A DNA stretch of 17,145 bases from contig JANTGN010000034.1 in NCBI GenBank assembly GCA_024762895.1, positions 1-17,145 on the forward strand, written 5' to 3'. The notes under the pieces are model-generated. The model did not search any database, was not told where the DNA came from, and saw only the letters and a list, made by a program, of their open reading frames with translations. Positions within the stretch are counted from its first letter, which is position 1; each line of letters starts with the position of its first letter. A program made the position numbers and the translations under genes. Source of the stretch: Thiotrichales bacterium (GTDB lineage Bacteria > Pseudomonadota > Gammaproteobacteria > J044). Shown in pieces: positions 1 through 6,673 of the stretch.

Positions 1-302
1 GCGGTATACAGACTGACCCCGGCCAGTACCAGGCCCGACCCGATCACGGCCATCTGCCAGCCGAACATCAGGGTCAGGGTGGTTATGCCCAGAAAATGCA
101 GATCCAGACCCGGCGAGACCCCGGCACGCATCTTCCACAGGGCCATCAGAATAACGGTGGCCCCAAGAAACACATGCAAATAGGAGGAATCGAGCAGGCG
201 CCTCCATGGCGCTGTCCACAGGGCCAGTGCGAGGACAACCAGGTAGAGGGCCACGGAGACTACCACCAGGTCACCCAGGAGCTGATTATTTGTGATATTC
301 AC
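1..302 (-). CDS. Membrane protein, COG3235-like 'ECF transporter permease' family (N-terminal part, cut by window edge)
   Basis: The 100 codons visible, read leftwards from a GTG at 302-300, encode a hydrophobic protein. Membrane segments are likely at about residues 8-32 and 41-57, and in two more stretches around the sequences HFLGITTLTLMFGW and MAVIGSGLVLAGVSLY. The pattern of a conserved LDSSYLHVFLGA segment followed by RAGVSPGLDLHFLG resembles the small COG3235 membrane family often labelled 'energy-coupling factor ABC transporter permease', usually about 220 residues; that label is by recollection of the family pattern, and the substrate is unknown. The start is chosen because a purine-rich GGAAGAAAGG lies just upstream and the nearby ATG triplets are in another frame that stops at once. 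It follows the methyltransferase gene after 71 bases on the same strand and may be co-transcribed with it. The C-terminus lies outside the window. Confidence 0.6.
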   Translation of the reverse strand, partial: MNITNNQLLGDLVVVSVALYLVVLALALWTAPWRRLLDSSYLHVFLGATVILMALWKMRAGVSPGLDLHFLGITTLTLMFGWQMAVIGSGLVLAGVSLYT

Positions 303-373
303 GGCCTTTCTTCCATCATCATTATCAGGCAACGCAGTTTAAGCGCACTGCTCTGCCAGCACATTGCGTCCGC

Positions 374-967
374 TCAATCTGAAGGCTTTTCCGCCATCGA
401 TATGGTGTAGTTCTTACCCTGTTTGACCTTTGTATAGTTACCAAACACAGTATTAAATTCACGCTTAAAGAGCTGCCGCAGGCCATGGATACTGACGACA
501 TAAAACCGTCCACCAGGACTGAGATGATCAAAGGCATCCTGAATAATAATGGCCAGCATCTCCTTGCCCACCTTGGCCGGGATATTCGATGCGATCAAAT
601 CAAATGCCCGCTCCCCGATATCGGAGAAGGCATTACTGAGCATGGCCTCGGCATTATCTATATGATTTAGATCGATATTTTTACAGGTATATTCGACGGC
701 GACAAAGTCCTTATCTACCATCAGGGTCTGCCCCTGGGGGGCCAGATGGGCCAATGTCAGCCCGATCGGCCCATATCCGCAACCCAGATCCAGACAGTTA
801 TCTGTTGCAGAGACCTTGATGTAGTCCAGCAGCAGGCGCGTGCCTTCATCGATGTCTTTGGGTGAGAATAGTCCCCAGGTGGTGCGAAAGTGAAACTCCC
901 GACCACAGAGCTCAGCGCTGATTTGCTGATCTTCACGAATCTTTTTCAGATACTCGTTACGGTCCAT
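374..967 (-). CDS. Small class I SAM-dependent methyltransferase (MTS/RsmC-like fold)
   Basis: This 197-residue protein has a class I (Rossmann-like) methyltransferase fold. Motif I, LDLGCGYGPIG, is at residues 59-69 and binds S-adenosylmethionine. An acidic residue for the ribose is in MVDKD around 83-87. The motif IV position reads SNIPAKVG (127-134), and a post-motif LSPGGRFYVV follows. The N-terminal WGLFSPKDIDEGTRLLL stretch is typical of the 'methyltransferase small' (MTS) group that includes RsmC/RlmG-type RNA N2-guanine methyltransferases, but the usual NPP(F/Y/I) catalytic signature is NIP here, so the substrate cannot be assigned. It starts two bases after the purK stop codon, which indicates co-transcription and perhaps translational coupling with purE-purK. 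An RNA or protein substrate is more likely than a small molecule, by family only. Confidence 0.8.
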   Translation of the reverse strand: MDRNEYLKKIREDQQISAELCGREFHFRTTWGLFSPKDIDEGTRLLLDYIKVSATDNCLDLGCGYGPIGLTLAHLAPQGQTLMVDKDFVAVEYTCKNIDLNHIDNAEAMLSNAFSDIGERAFDLIASNIPAKVGKEMLAIIIQDAFDHLSPGGRFYVVSIHGLRQLFKREFNTVFGNYTKVKQGKNYTISMAEKPSD

Positions 968-969
968 GG

Positions 970-2097
970 TTATGAAACGAGGGCCTTCATGATGGATTTG
1001 GCCTGCTCCAGGGCCATTTCCTGGTCTTCGGCAAGGACACAGTAGTGGCCCATTTTTCGTCCGGGCCTGGCCTCACATTTTCCATAGAGATGGAGTTTCG
1101 CCGAGGGGTATTCCAAAAGGCCTTGCCAGGGCGGACTGGAATCACCCCAGATATCACCAAGCAGGTTGACCATCACCACTGGTGACATCAGGCTGGTATC
1201 GCCAAAAGGCAGCCCACAGACCATGCGCACCTGCTGCTCGAACTGCGAGGTCACACAGGCATCCAGGGTATAGTGACCACTGTTATGTGGCCGGGGGGCT
1301 ATTTCATTGACCAGCAGATCACCAGACTTCGTCACAAAAAACTCAACCGCCATCACACCGCAAAAATCCAGGGCATCCGCCAGATTCATAGCGATCTCAC
1401 GGGCACGATCTGCCTGTGTAGAGTCGATACGCGCAGGCACGATACTCTGATCAAGAATTCCGTTCACATGAATATTTTCTGCCACGGGATAACACTGTAC
1501 ATCCCCCTCCACACCTCGCGCGACCACCACAGAGATCTCCAGGGCCAGATCGACCCTGTCCTCCAGCACGCAGGGCACACCATCCATTGCATGAAAAGCC
1601 GCCTGCGCCTCGGCCATGCTGGTAACCACATGCTGCCCCTTACCGTCATAACCAAAGGCCGCACGCTTGAGAATAGCCGTGTCACCCAGGGCCCGAAAGG
1701 CCTGCTCGATTTCGGATTCTTCGTGAATGGCAAAAAATGGGGCCGTTTCAAGCCCTGCTTCATGGATAAAGTTCTTTTCGCGTATGCGGTTCTGCGACAG
1801 TTCCAGGGCTTGGGCGGAAGGGCGCACCGGACAGTATTCCGTCAGTTTCTGAAGTGTATCTGCGGGGACATTCTCAAACTCCGCGGTAATCACATCGCAG
1901 GATTTACCCAACTGCTCCAGGGCCCACTCATCCTGATAGGCGGCATGCAGGTGCTCATCCGCCAACCGCCCGGCAGGACTGTCGGAATTGGGGTCCAGCA
2001 CGATGACTCGGTAACCCATGGTGCGCGCAGCGATCGTGAACATGCGACCCAGCTGACCGCCGCCCAACATACCTAGTGTCGCACCTGGTAAGATCAC
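970..2097 (-). CDS. purK: N5-carboxyaminoimidazole ribonucleotide synthase
   Basis: PurK uses ATP and bicarbonate to carboxylate 5-aminoimidazole ribonucleotide, giving N5-CAIR for PurE in purine synthesis in the cytoplasm. The protein opens with the typical ILPGATLGMLGGGQLGRM nucleotide-binding N-terminus. ATP-grasp features follow: AFGYDGKGQ in the lid region, VLEDRVDLALEISVVVAR, and VNEIAPRPHNSGHYT with the metal- and ATP-binding Glu and Asn. At 375 residues it is full family length. I chose the GTG at 2097 because a GAGGAG ribosome-binding site, formed by the last codons of purE, sits six bases before it. An in-frame TTG at 2100 is possible but would be only three bases from that site. 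The gene begins three bases past the purE stop and is clearly in one operon with it. Confidence 0.96.
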   Translation of the reverse strand: MILPGATLGMLGGGQLGRMFTIAARTMGYRVIVLDPNSDSPAGRLADEHLHAAYQDEWALEQLGKSCDVITAEFENVPADTLQKLTEYCPVRPSAQALELSQNRIREKNFIHEAGLETAPFFAIHEESEIEQAFRALGDTAILKRAAFGYDGKGQHVVTSMAEAQAAFHAMDGVPCVLEDRVDLALEISVVVARGVEGDVQCYPVAENIHVNGILDQSIVPARIDSTQADRAREIAMNLADALDFCGVMAVEFFVTKSGDLLVNEIAPRPHNSGHYTLDACVTSQFEQQVRMVCGLPFGDTSLMSPVVMVNLLGDIWGDSSPPWQGLLEYPSAKLHLYGKCEARPGRKMGHYCVLAEDQEMALEQAKSIMKALVS

Positions 2098-2100
2098 CAA

Positions 2101-2595
2101 CTACTCCTCGGGAGGTAACTGCATGGCGAATACCGCCTCACGCTGTTGCTCACGGAACTGCTGCAAAGACTGGTTCACAGCCTCATCCTCATTCGCCAGC
2201 ATGGCGGCAGCAAACAAACCGGCGTTTGCCGCACCGGCCTCTCCGATCGCAAACGTGGCCACCGGAATGCCCTTTGGCATCTGGACAATCGATAGCAAGG
2301 AGTCCTGCCCTTTTAGATAACGAGAAGGAACGGGCACGCCCAGCACGGGAATCGTGGTTTTAGATGCCAGCATGCCCGGCAGATGGGCCGCGCCACCCGC
2401 TCCGGCAATGATGCATTGCAGGCCCCTCTCCTGTGCGGTTTCTGCATATTCAAACAGGAGATCCGGGGTACGGTGTGCCGAAACGACCCTGTATTCATGG
2501 GGTATGCCCAGGGCCTTGAGCTGATTGACAGCATGCAGCATGACCGGCCAGTCGCTGTTACTGCCCATCACCACACCCACCAAAGGCTTACTCAT
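2101..2595 (-). CDS. purE: N5-carboxyaminoimidazole ribonucleotide mutase
   Basis: PurE (class I) moves the carboxyl group of N5-CAIR to C4, forming CAIR, directly after PurK in purine synthesis. The 164-residue protein shows the diagnostic motifs in order: VVMGSNSDWPVM (residues 8-19, phosphate and substrate binding), SAHRTPD (39-45, with the catalytic His), IAGAGGAAHLPGM (about 63-75) and PVPSRYLKGQDSLLSIVQMPKG (substrate loop, split here only by my reading). Length matches the octameric bacterial enzyme. The ATG at 2595 is preceded by GGGAAAAGG. It is the first gene of a purE-purK-methyltransferase unit. No PurR-type operator or convincing sigma70 promoter could be found in the AT-rich 125 bases upstream. 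Confidence 0.97.
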   Translation of the reverse strand: MSKPLVGVVMGSNSDWPVMLHAVNQLKALGIPHEYRVVSAHRTPDLLFEYAETAQERGLQCIIAGAGGAAHLPGMLASKTTIPVLGVPVPSRYLKGQDSLLSIVQMPKGIPVATFAIGEAGAANAGLFAAAMLANEDEAVNQSLQQFREQQREAVFAMQLPPEE

Positions 2596-2761
2596 ACCTT
2601 TTCCCCTGAATTGTGAAAAAGGGATCTATTTTACTAGGATTTCTCCCAAAACGCATACGATTAGCCACTTATTCCCGCTTTTATGGCCGTTTAGACACCG
2701 TATTTAATGAAAACTTCAATTAACCTTTAATAAAAGTGTCATATTCCAGGAGGGGGTAGGC

Positions 2762-3662
2762 ATAAAGCTGCCATAGAAAAGGCCCTGCAAATACTCTTCC
2801 TGTGCTCTGCCTTCCCCTCTTTACCCAGGCAACGTCCGAACGCTCTCCACTAAGCCCTATCTGTCGAACACTGCCAACATCTCCACAACCCGCCATCAGT
2901 TGTCTCGACATTTTGACTACCCCATTATCAACCTCACCCGCGAGGCATTTTCAGGACCCGAGGCCGCCGAAGTCCTGATCAGGAAATTACGCCTGACCGA
3001 CAGCGCTAACACCCAGACATGGCTTGAGCGGATACGTGAAGCCTGCTCGGGAGGTCACGACTAGGGGTTTGCCATCCAGCACCCCGACGCCGGTCTATCC
3101 TGCCTCGTGATGAGTGAAGGTCGTTTCGATGATCATGTAATGGAGGAGAATTTCCTGAACATCCTGAGTGATTATGCTTACCCCCTATAGCGAAGATCAG
3201 GCAGCCTTCGAGACCCTGGCGCTCTATCATGAGATCGGTCACTGTTTTAAAAACTATGAGCCTGTTCGGGCCGAACACTTCGCCGATGTCTTTTCGGCCC
3301 TGTTCCTGTTCCGCGAGACGAACAGCCGGGTGCCACTGGCCTCAAAACTCTTTCCCAACCGAACCCTTAATCTAACCATTGGCGACTATGCACATATAGT
3401 GTCCAGTCCCTCGGGCCATTTACGACTGGATCGATGACCCTCAGACAGGAAGAAAATCAACGATTCCTGGTTGAATTATTTACCGATCCTGAGCCCGACG
3501 ATCATTACGCCATGGGGCTGCTATTTCATGATGTTGCCCGGAGCATGTCGGGTACGTAACGTGCAGAACGATCTTTATAACGAGGTTCAGGATCTGTTCG
3601 AGGCGGCCGATTTTAGCTCCCCTGCCGCAGCTGACATTTCCTTGCTGCAATCCGGCCTGTAA
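2762..3662 (+). pseudogene. Decayed gene for an HExxH-containing, putative metallopeptidase-like protein
   Basis: No open frame spans this region, but protein-like sequence continues through it in alternating plus-strand frames. From about 2846 one frame reads STKPYLSNTANI, then HFDYPIINLTREAFSGPEAA and TQTWLERIREACSGGHD. It meets TAG at 3062, continues as GFAIQHPDAGLSCLVM, and ends at TAG 3188. After a one-base shift near the C5 run at 3181-3185, a second frame gives YSEDQAAFETLALYHEIGHC and EHFADVFSALFLFRE to about 3437. The first frame then returns (RQEENQRFLVELFTDPEP to TAA 3557), and the second frame resumes with VRNVQNDLYNEVQDLFEAAD and stops at 3660-3662. HEIGH, followed about 20 residues later by a Glu/Ala/Asp-rich helix, recalls zinc gluzincin peptidases, but I do not recognise the family. 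The 5' boundary is approximate. A strong AGGAGG at 2748-2753 precedes an ATA codon that may be a lost ATG. The intact neighbours argue against general sequencing error. Confidence 0.7.
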
Positions 3663-3671
3663 ACACCAGTC

Positions 3672-3700
3672 AAAAAAAGGCCCCGCATATGCGGGGCCTT
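3672..3700 (-). terminator. Rho-independent terminator of groESL
   Basis: A perfect palindrome, AAGGCCCCGCAT joined to its reverse complement (3677-3700), gives a very stable GC-rich hairpin with almost no loop. On the minus strand it is followed by a run of seven T, the usual intrinsic terminator. It lies 34 bases beyond the groEL stop codon. It also sits just after the end of the decayed plus-strand gene, but on that strand the tail (CTTCTGAG) is weak, so the main role is ending groESL transcripts. Confidence 0.9.
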
Positions 3701-3734
3701 CTGAGCTGCGAACTGCAGATGATCGACGAATCGA

Positions 3735-5378
3735 TTACATCATGCCGCCCATGCCGCCCATGCCGCCCATATCACCACCAGGCATTGGCGCTGCTGCTTC
3801 CTGAGGAATCTCAGCGACCATGGCTTCGGTAGTAATAATAAGGCCGGCTACAGAGGCTGCGTTCTGCAGGGCAGAACGGGTCACCTTGGTAGGATCCAGG
3901 ATACCCATTTCAACCATATCGCCGTATTCACCATTGGCAGCGTTATAACCGTAGTTACCGGTATTCTGAGCCACGTTGTTCAGGACAACAGAGGACTCAT
4001 CACCTGCATTGGCGCAGATCTGGCGCAGTGGCTCTTCCATGGCGCGACGGGCGATGTTGATACCGATATCCTGATCGTGGTTGTCACCCTTCAGGTCAAC
4101 GATGGACGCGATGGCGCGAACCAGGGCCACACCACCGCCAGGAACGATACCTTCTTCAACAGCGGCTCGGGTCGCATGCAGGGCATCTTCGACACGGGCC
4201 TTTTTCTCTTTCATTTCCACTTCGGTCGCGGCACCCACCTTGATCACAGCAACACCGCCGGCCAGCTTGGCCACACGCTCCTGAAGTTTTTCCTTGTCGT
4301 AGTCAGAAGTGGCTTCTTCCATCTGGGTACGAATCTGCTCGACACGGCTCTTGATCTCATCAGCGGCACCGGCACCATCGATAACGGTGGTGTTTTCCTT
4401 GCTGATAATGACGTGTTTGGCTGTACCCAGGTCATCCAGGGTGGCCTTCTCTAGGCTCATACCCACTTCTTCAGAGATGACCTGACCACCGGTCAGAATG
4501 GCGATATCCTGCAGCATGGCCTTGCGACGATCACCAAAACCAGGAGCCTTAACCGCAGCGACCTTGACGATGCCGCGGATGTTGTTGACCACCAGGGTAG
4601 CCAGGGCCTCACCTTCAACATCTTCGGCGATGATCATCAGGGGACGACCGGCCTTGGCAACGCCTTCCAGGATAGGCAGCAGGTCACGGATGTTAGAGAT
4701 CTTCTTGTCGTACAGCAGGATGAAGGGATTTTCGAGGTCCGCAGTCATATTGTCCTGCTTGTTGACGAAGTAAGGAGACAGATAGCCACGATCGAACTGC
4801 ATACCCTCTACCACGTCCAGCTCGTTGGTCAGGCCTGAACCTTCCTCAACGGTGATGACGCCTTCCTTACCGACCTTTTCCATCGCCTCGGCAATGATGT
4901 CGCCGATAGAGGTGTCGGAGTTGGCAGAGATAGAACCCACCTGGGCGATCGCCTTGGTGTCGTCACAGGTAGTAGACAGAGACTGCAGGTGGTCAACCGC
5001 ATTGGCCACGGCCTTGTCGATACCGCGCTTGAGATCCATGGGGTTCATGCCCGCGGCAACGGCCTTCATACCTTCGCGAACAATGGCCTGGGCCAGAACG
5101 GTAGCGGTGGTGGTACCATCACCAGCGACATCGGAGGTCTGAGAAGAAACCTCTTTAACCATCTGAGCACCCATGTTTTCGAACTTGTCTTCCAGTTCGA
5201 TTTCCTTTGCAACGGAAACACCATCCTTAGTCACGGTCGGTGCACCAAAGGCCTTGTCCAGAACCACGTTGCGCCCCTTGGGGCCCAGGGTGACCTTAAC
5301 GGCATTGGCCAGAATGTTGACGCCATTAACCATTCTGCTGCGGGCGTCATCACCAAATTGAACTTCTTTAGCTGACAT
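3735..5378 (-). CDS. groEL: 60-kDa chaperonin GroEL
   Basis: GroEL forms the double-ring cytoplasmic folding chamber that works with GroES and ATP. The 547-residue protein is full length and collinear with bacterial GroEL: the N-terminal AKEVQFGDDAR, LGPKGRNVVLD, the ATP-binding VAGDGTTTATVLAQAI (about residues 84-99), the apical domain with DRGYLSPYFVN, the ALHATRAAVEEGIVPGGG signature near 400-415, and the flexible Gly/Met tail GGMGGMGGMM. An AAAGGAAG ribosome-binding site precedes the ATG. It lies 38 bases downstream of groES in the same operon and ends at a strong terminator. Control should follow the CIRCE operator and promoter upstream of groES. Confidence 0.99.
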   Translation of the reverse strand: MSAKEVQFGDDARSRMVNGVNILANAVKVTLGPKGRNVVLDKAFGAPTVTKDGVSVAKEIELEDKFENMGAQMVKEVSSQTSDVAGDGTTTATVLAQAIVREGMKAVAAGMNPMDLKRGIDKAVANAVDHLQSLSTTCDDTKAIAQVGSISANSDTSIGDIIAEAMEKVGKEGVITVEEGSGLTNELDVVEGMQFDRGYLSPYFVNKQDNMTADLENPFILLYDKKISNIRDLLPILEGVAKAGRPLMIIAEDVEGEALATLVVNNIRGIVKVAAVKAPGFGDRRKAMLQDIAILTGGQVISEEVGMSLEKATLDDLGTAKHVIISKENTTVIDGAGAADEIKSRVEQIRTQMEEATSDYDKEKLQERVAKLAGGVAVIKVGAATEVEMKEKKARVEDALHATRAAVEEGIVPGGGVALVRAIASIVDLKGDNHDQDIGINIARRAMEEPLRQICANAGDESSVVLNNVAQNTGNYGYNAANGEYGDMVEMGILDPTKVTRSALQNAASVAGLIITTEAMVAEIPQEAAAPMPGGDMGGMGGMGGMM

Positions 5379-5416
5379 TGAGTTACTTCCTTTGATCTAA
5401 TTTATTGATGGTAGGC

Positions 5417-5704
5417 TTAAGCGATGACCGCGATGACGTCTTCTTCGCGCATCACGAGGTATTCTTCGCCTTCATGCTTGACGGTAGTGCCGGCATACTG
5501 ACCGAACAGAACCTTATCGCCGACCTTAACGTCCATGGCTCGCACATCGCCATTTTCCATGACCTTGCCATTACCAACGGCCATGACCTCACCCATGCTG
5601 GGCTTTTCGGTCGCAGAATCAGGGATCACGATGCCTCCGGGGCTGGTACGTTCTTCTTCCATGCGCTTGATGATCACGCGATCATGCAAAGGACGGATAT
5701 TCAT
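5417..5704 (-). CDS. groES: 10-kDa co-chaperonin GroES
   Basis: GroES is the heptameric lid that caps GroEL during the folding cycle. The 95 residues contain the family signature IRPLHDRVIIKR at the N-terminus, the mobile-loop region EEERTSPGGIVIP (about 17-29) that contacts GroEL, and the C-terminal EYLVMREEDVIAVI strand. Length is typical (94-97). AGGAG lies 10 bases before the ATG. It is first in the groES-groEL operon, 41 bases downstream of a perfect CIRCE element, which implies repression by HrcA with release on heat shock. Confidence 0.99.
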   Translation of the reverse strand: MNIRPLHDRVIIKRMEEERTSPGGIVIPDSATEKPSMGEVMAVGNGKVMENGDVRAMDVKVGDKVLFGQYAGTTVKHEGEEYLVMREEDVIAVIA

Positions 5705-5745
5705 ATCGGATTAACTCCTGTTGCTTAAATTCGGTTGAAATACTG

Positions 5746-5772
5746 TTAGCACTCTAGGTAAGTGAGTGCTAA
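5746..5772 (-). promoter_or_regulatory. CIRCE operator (HrcA binding site) of groESL
   Basis: The sequence is TTAGCACTC, nine bases, then GAGTGCTAA: an exact match to the CIRCE consensus inverted repeat bound by the heat-shock repressor HrcA. It sits 42 bases before the groES start codon and abuts the predicted -10 box, so bound HrcA would block transcription initiation. No hrcA gene is in the window, so its presence elsewhere in the genome is inferred. Confidence 0.95.
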
Positions 5773-5799
5773 TAATAGTGTCGAATCGCCTCAAGTCAA
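5772..5799 (-). promoter_or_regulatory. Predicted sigma70-type promoter of groESL
   Basis: On the minus strand TTGACT (5799-5794) and TATTAT (5777-5772) are 16 bases apart, close to the sigma70 consensus. The -10 box touches the outer arm of the CIRCE repeat, the arrangement expected for an HrcA-regulated vegetative promoter. No second, sigma32-like promoter was evident by eye. Confidence 0.75.
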
Positions 5800-5854
5800 G
5801 GGATTGAGCTGAAGATCGACCCTATGTGTTTAGCAAGATGGGGATACTTGGGAT

Positions 5855-6673
5855 TTATTCAACCACGAGATGATAATTCGTGACGCCGAGACTTTCGATG
5901 ACCTCGGCCAGACCATCGGCCTGGTCTACCGAGGCAATGGGGCCGATGCGGACTCGGTAGACCCGATTCTGGCTATTCCAGCCCTCATGAATGAAGACCG
6001 ATCCGAGCGTGCGCGGCATGCGCCCCACCAGACGCTCAGCATTACTCCGCTCGGAAAAGGCCCCGACCTGGATGAAGATATTACCTCCCCCACTCGAGAC
6101 CGGCCTGAGTTCGGACCTTGGCCTGGCCTGTGTTGAGGCCGTGCGCGTCCCTGACTGACCGGGATCTAACGCCCGCACCTCGACAAATCCGGTGCCCTGA
6201 CCCACGATATCCAGCTTTTCTGCTGCCGCGTAGGACAAATCGATAATACGGTTCTGGTGGAATGGTCCACGATCATTGACCTTGACCACGATCTTTCGAC
6301 CATTCTTGAGATTGGTGACCTGAACATAGGTGGGCAGCGGCAGGGTCTTATGCGCGGCCGTCATGGCATACATGTCATACGCCTCACCACTGGAGGTTCG
6401 ACGGCCATGAAATTTCTTGCCATACCAGGAGGCTATACCCTGATTCACATAGCCCTTGCTGGAGCTTTTAACGTAATAACGCTTGCCATGCACGACATAG
6501 GAGCTGGGATTACCATACTTGCTACGAGGCTCATATCGAGGTTTGGCATCGGGGATGTGGCTGACATCCACACGCTGGTTGATACCATCGGAGCCCACAC
6601 GTACCGGACTCCCACCACAGGCCGTCAACAATACGGACGCCAGCATTGAAAGGTATATCAGCCTCAGACTCAT
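5855..6673 (-). CDS. rlpA: Septal-ring lytic transglycosylase RlpA family lipoprotein (DPBB plus SPOR)
   Basis: RlpA is an outer-membrane lipoprotein; in Pseudomonas it is a lytic transglycosylase acting on peptidoglycan strands lacking stem peptides, recruited to division sites. The 272-residue protein has a lipoprotein signal with lipobox LTAC and Cys at residue 19. A double-psi beta-barrel domain covers about residues 78-168, with GIASWYGKKFHGRRTSSGE and VNDRGPF (putative catalytic Asp134). A linker follows, then a SPOR domain (197-272, starting IFIQVGAFSERSNAERL), which binds denuded glycan at the septum. The start codon overlaps the mltB stop by four bases (ATGA), so it is translationally coupled as the last gene of the mrdA-rodA-mltB-rlpA operon. 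No clear terminator follows before the groESL promoter. Confidence 0.95.
   Translation of the reverse strand: MSLRLIYLSMLASVLLTACGGSPVRVGSDGINQRVDVSHIPDAKPRYEPRSKYGNPSSYVVHGKRYYVKSSSKGYVNQGIASWYGKKFHGRRTSSGEAYDMYAMTAAHKTLPLPTYVQVTNLKNGRKIVVKVNDRGPFHQNRIIDLSYAAAEKLDIVGQGTGFVEVRALDPGQSGTRTASTQARPRSELRPVSSGGGNIFIQVGAFSERSNAERLVGRMPRTLGSVFIHEGWNSQNRVYRVRIGPIASVDQADGLAEVIESLGVTNYHLVVE

Noticed and set aside
1273..2076. A 267-codon open frame on the plus strand opposite purK
   Set aside because: It lies wholly antisense to a well-supported purK, has no ribosome-binding site or recognisable motif, and its composition is that of a complementary-strand shadow.
2596..2745. Possible PurR operator, riboswitch or promoter upstream of purE
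   Set aside because: The stretch is AT-rich but I could not find a PurR-like palindrome, a purine riboswitch core or a well-spaced -35/-10 pair.
3006..3278. A 90-codon minus-strand frame in the purE-groEL gap
   Set aside because: The plus strand carries the remnant of a real gene here; the minus-strand reading has no motif or ribosome-binding site.
3181..3440. Programmed frameshifting as an explanation for the alternating frames
   Set aside because: Besides frame changes there are in-frame stops (3062) and at least three breaks with no consistent slippery site or stimulatory structure, so decay is simpler.
3168..3662. Two separate small genes encoding an HEIGH protein (3168-3437) and a 63-residue protein (3471-3662)
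   Set aside because: Coding-like sequence extends beyond both ends of each and crosses between frames, which fits fragments of one broken gene better than two small intact ones.
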